This document shows positions 32,610-32,845 of a stretch of 32,845 nucleotides of DNA, in pieces. Under the pieces are notes generated by a model, which did not search any database, was not told the origin of the DNA, and saw only the letters and a list, made by a program, of their open reading frames with translations. Origin of the DNA: a virus. Within the stretch, counting starts at the first letter, position 1; every line of letters starts with the position of its first letter. The position numbers were made by a program, and so were the translations under genes. The DNA lies in IMG/VR virus record IMGVR_UViG_3300032213_002561, positions 1 through 32,845 of that record; one strand, written 5' to 3'.

Positions 32610-32638
32610 TTGATAATGTCAGCCACATAGGCTACAAT
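32610..32638 (+). promoter_or_regulatory. Sigma70-like promoter TTGATA-17-TACAAT
   Basis: TTGATA (32610-32615), an exact 17-bp spacer and TACAAT (32633-32638). Each box differs from consensus by one base. Predicted start near 32645, 29 nt before the next gene. The downstream ATGTCAG matches the region next to TTGATA at 32157. Confidence 0.7.
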
Positions 32639-32673
32639 TCCTACTATAACTACTAACGAAAGAAGAACAGATA

Positions 32674-32829
32674 ATGACTATCACATACACACTATGGCAA
32701 GGCTCTCAACTATTAGCCGTAAATCAAAAGGCTAGTAAGCCTGAAGAAATCTTAGCCGTAATAAAAGAATTAGAAAAACTAGGTAAGGGTTTCACTTACA
32801 ACATTAGAGAAGTAGAGGTAAATAAGTAA
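32674..32829 (+). CDS. Small phage protein of unknown function, 51 aa
   Basis: MTITYTLWQGSQLLAVNQKA then SKPEEILAVIKELEKLGKG and FTYNIREVEVNK. A strand, a helix and a final strand pair give a small alpha/beta fold like many small early proteins of actinobacteriophages. The SD is weak (AAGAAG, 8 nt upstream). The stop overlaps the next start as TAATG. Driven by the promoter at 32610. Confidence 0.65.
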   Translation: MTITYTLWQGSQLLAVNQKASKPEEILAVIKELEKLGKGFTYNIREVEVNK

Positions 32830-32845
32830 TGATGACTAAATGGGA
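32829..32845 (+). CDS. Start of a gene cut by the right edge
   Basis: ATG 32829 (or the in-frame ATG at 32832) opens MMTKW and leaves the window. It begins in a TAATG overlap with the 51-aa gene. Only five codons are visible, so nothing else can be said. Confidence 0.35.

Overview
The window reads as part of a tailed double-stranded DNA phage genome that is AT-rich and densely packed. Most of it, from the left edge to about 24.7 kb, is one long minus-strand block of tail-fibre and adhesin genes. They carry collagen-like Gly-Pro-Thr repeats, glycine-rich segments, lectin-like beta-sandwiches, tail-fibre assembly chaperones and modules repeated from gene to gene. No capsid, terminase, portal, tape-measure, integrase or polymerase gene is visible, so this is only a segment. 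One 1162-residue protein resembles large virion proteins I associate with T4-like cyanophages, which favours a contractile-tail phage. The host cannot be fixed. Several genes look leaderless, with an extended -10 box ending exactly 6 nt before ATG, and there is a small holin-like protein, a B12-dependent ribonucleotide reductase and many tiny Cys-rich genes. This fits an actinobacterial host, which I offer only as an inference.

Layout. 1-3470: two collagen-like genes with a GT2 glycosyltransferase between them. 3486-10304: short adhesin genes (LamG-type, glycine-rich and others) with two probable tail-fibre chaperones; several share N-terminal anchors. 10308-17156: the large structural protein, a collagen-like protein and an 896-aa fibre. 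17178-18798: four small genes, including a member of a paralogous pair and a Cys-rich zinc-binding candidate. 18795-20030: a tail protein whose middle is a Cys/Tyr-rich repeat domain with 32 cysteines. 20030-24728: fibres with tropism-determinant-like N-termini and a baseplate-type small protein. 24800-28133: holin candidate, class II ribonucleotide reductase and a GT-B glycosyltransferase, all on the minus strand.

At 28.15 kb transcription switches. A TTGACA-type promoter drives a plus-strand set: a secreted lytic transglycosylase-like enzyme and four small overlapping genes, ending in a terminator shared with a convergent minus-strand gene (the second member of the paralogous pair). From 30.74 to 31.70 kb there are six tiny minus-strand genes, three of them overlapping single-span membrane peptides. 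A control region with repeats lies at 31.98-32.24 kb. Tiny plus-strand genes follow to the right edge and look like the start of another transcription unit.

Together the genes suggest a phage that invests heavily in host recognition, with many alternative or stacked fibres built from shuffled modules, possibly decorated with sugars by its own glycosyltransferases. The lysis genes are split over two strands, and a nucleotide-metabolism gene sits next to the holin.
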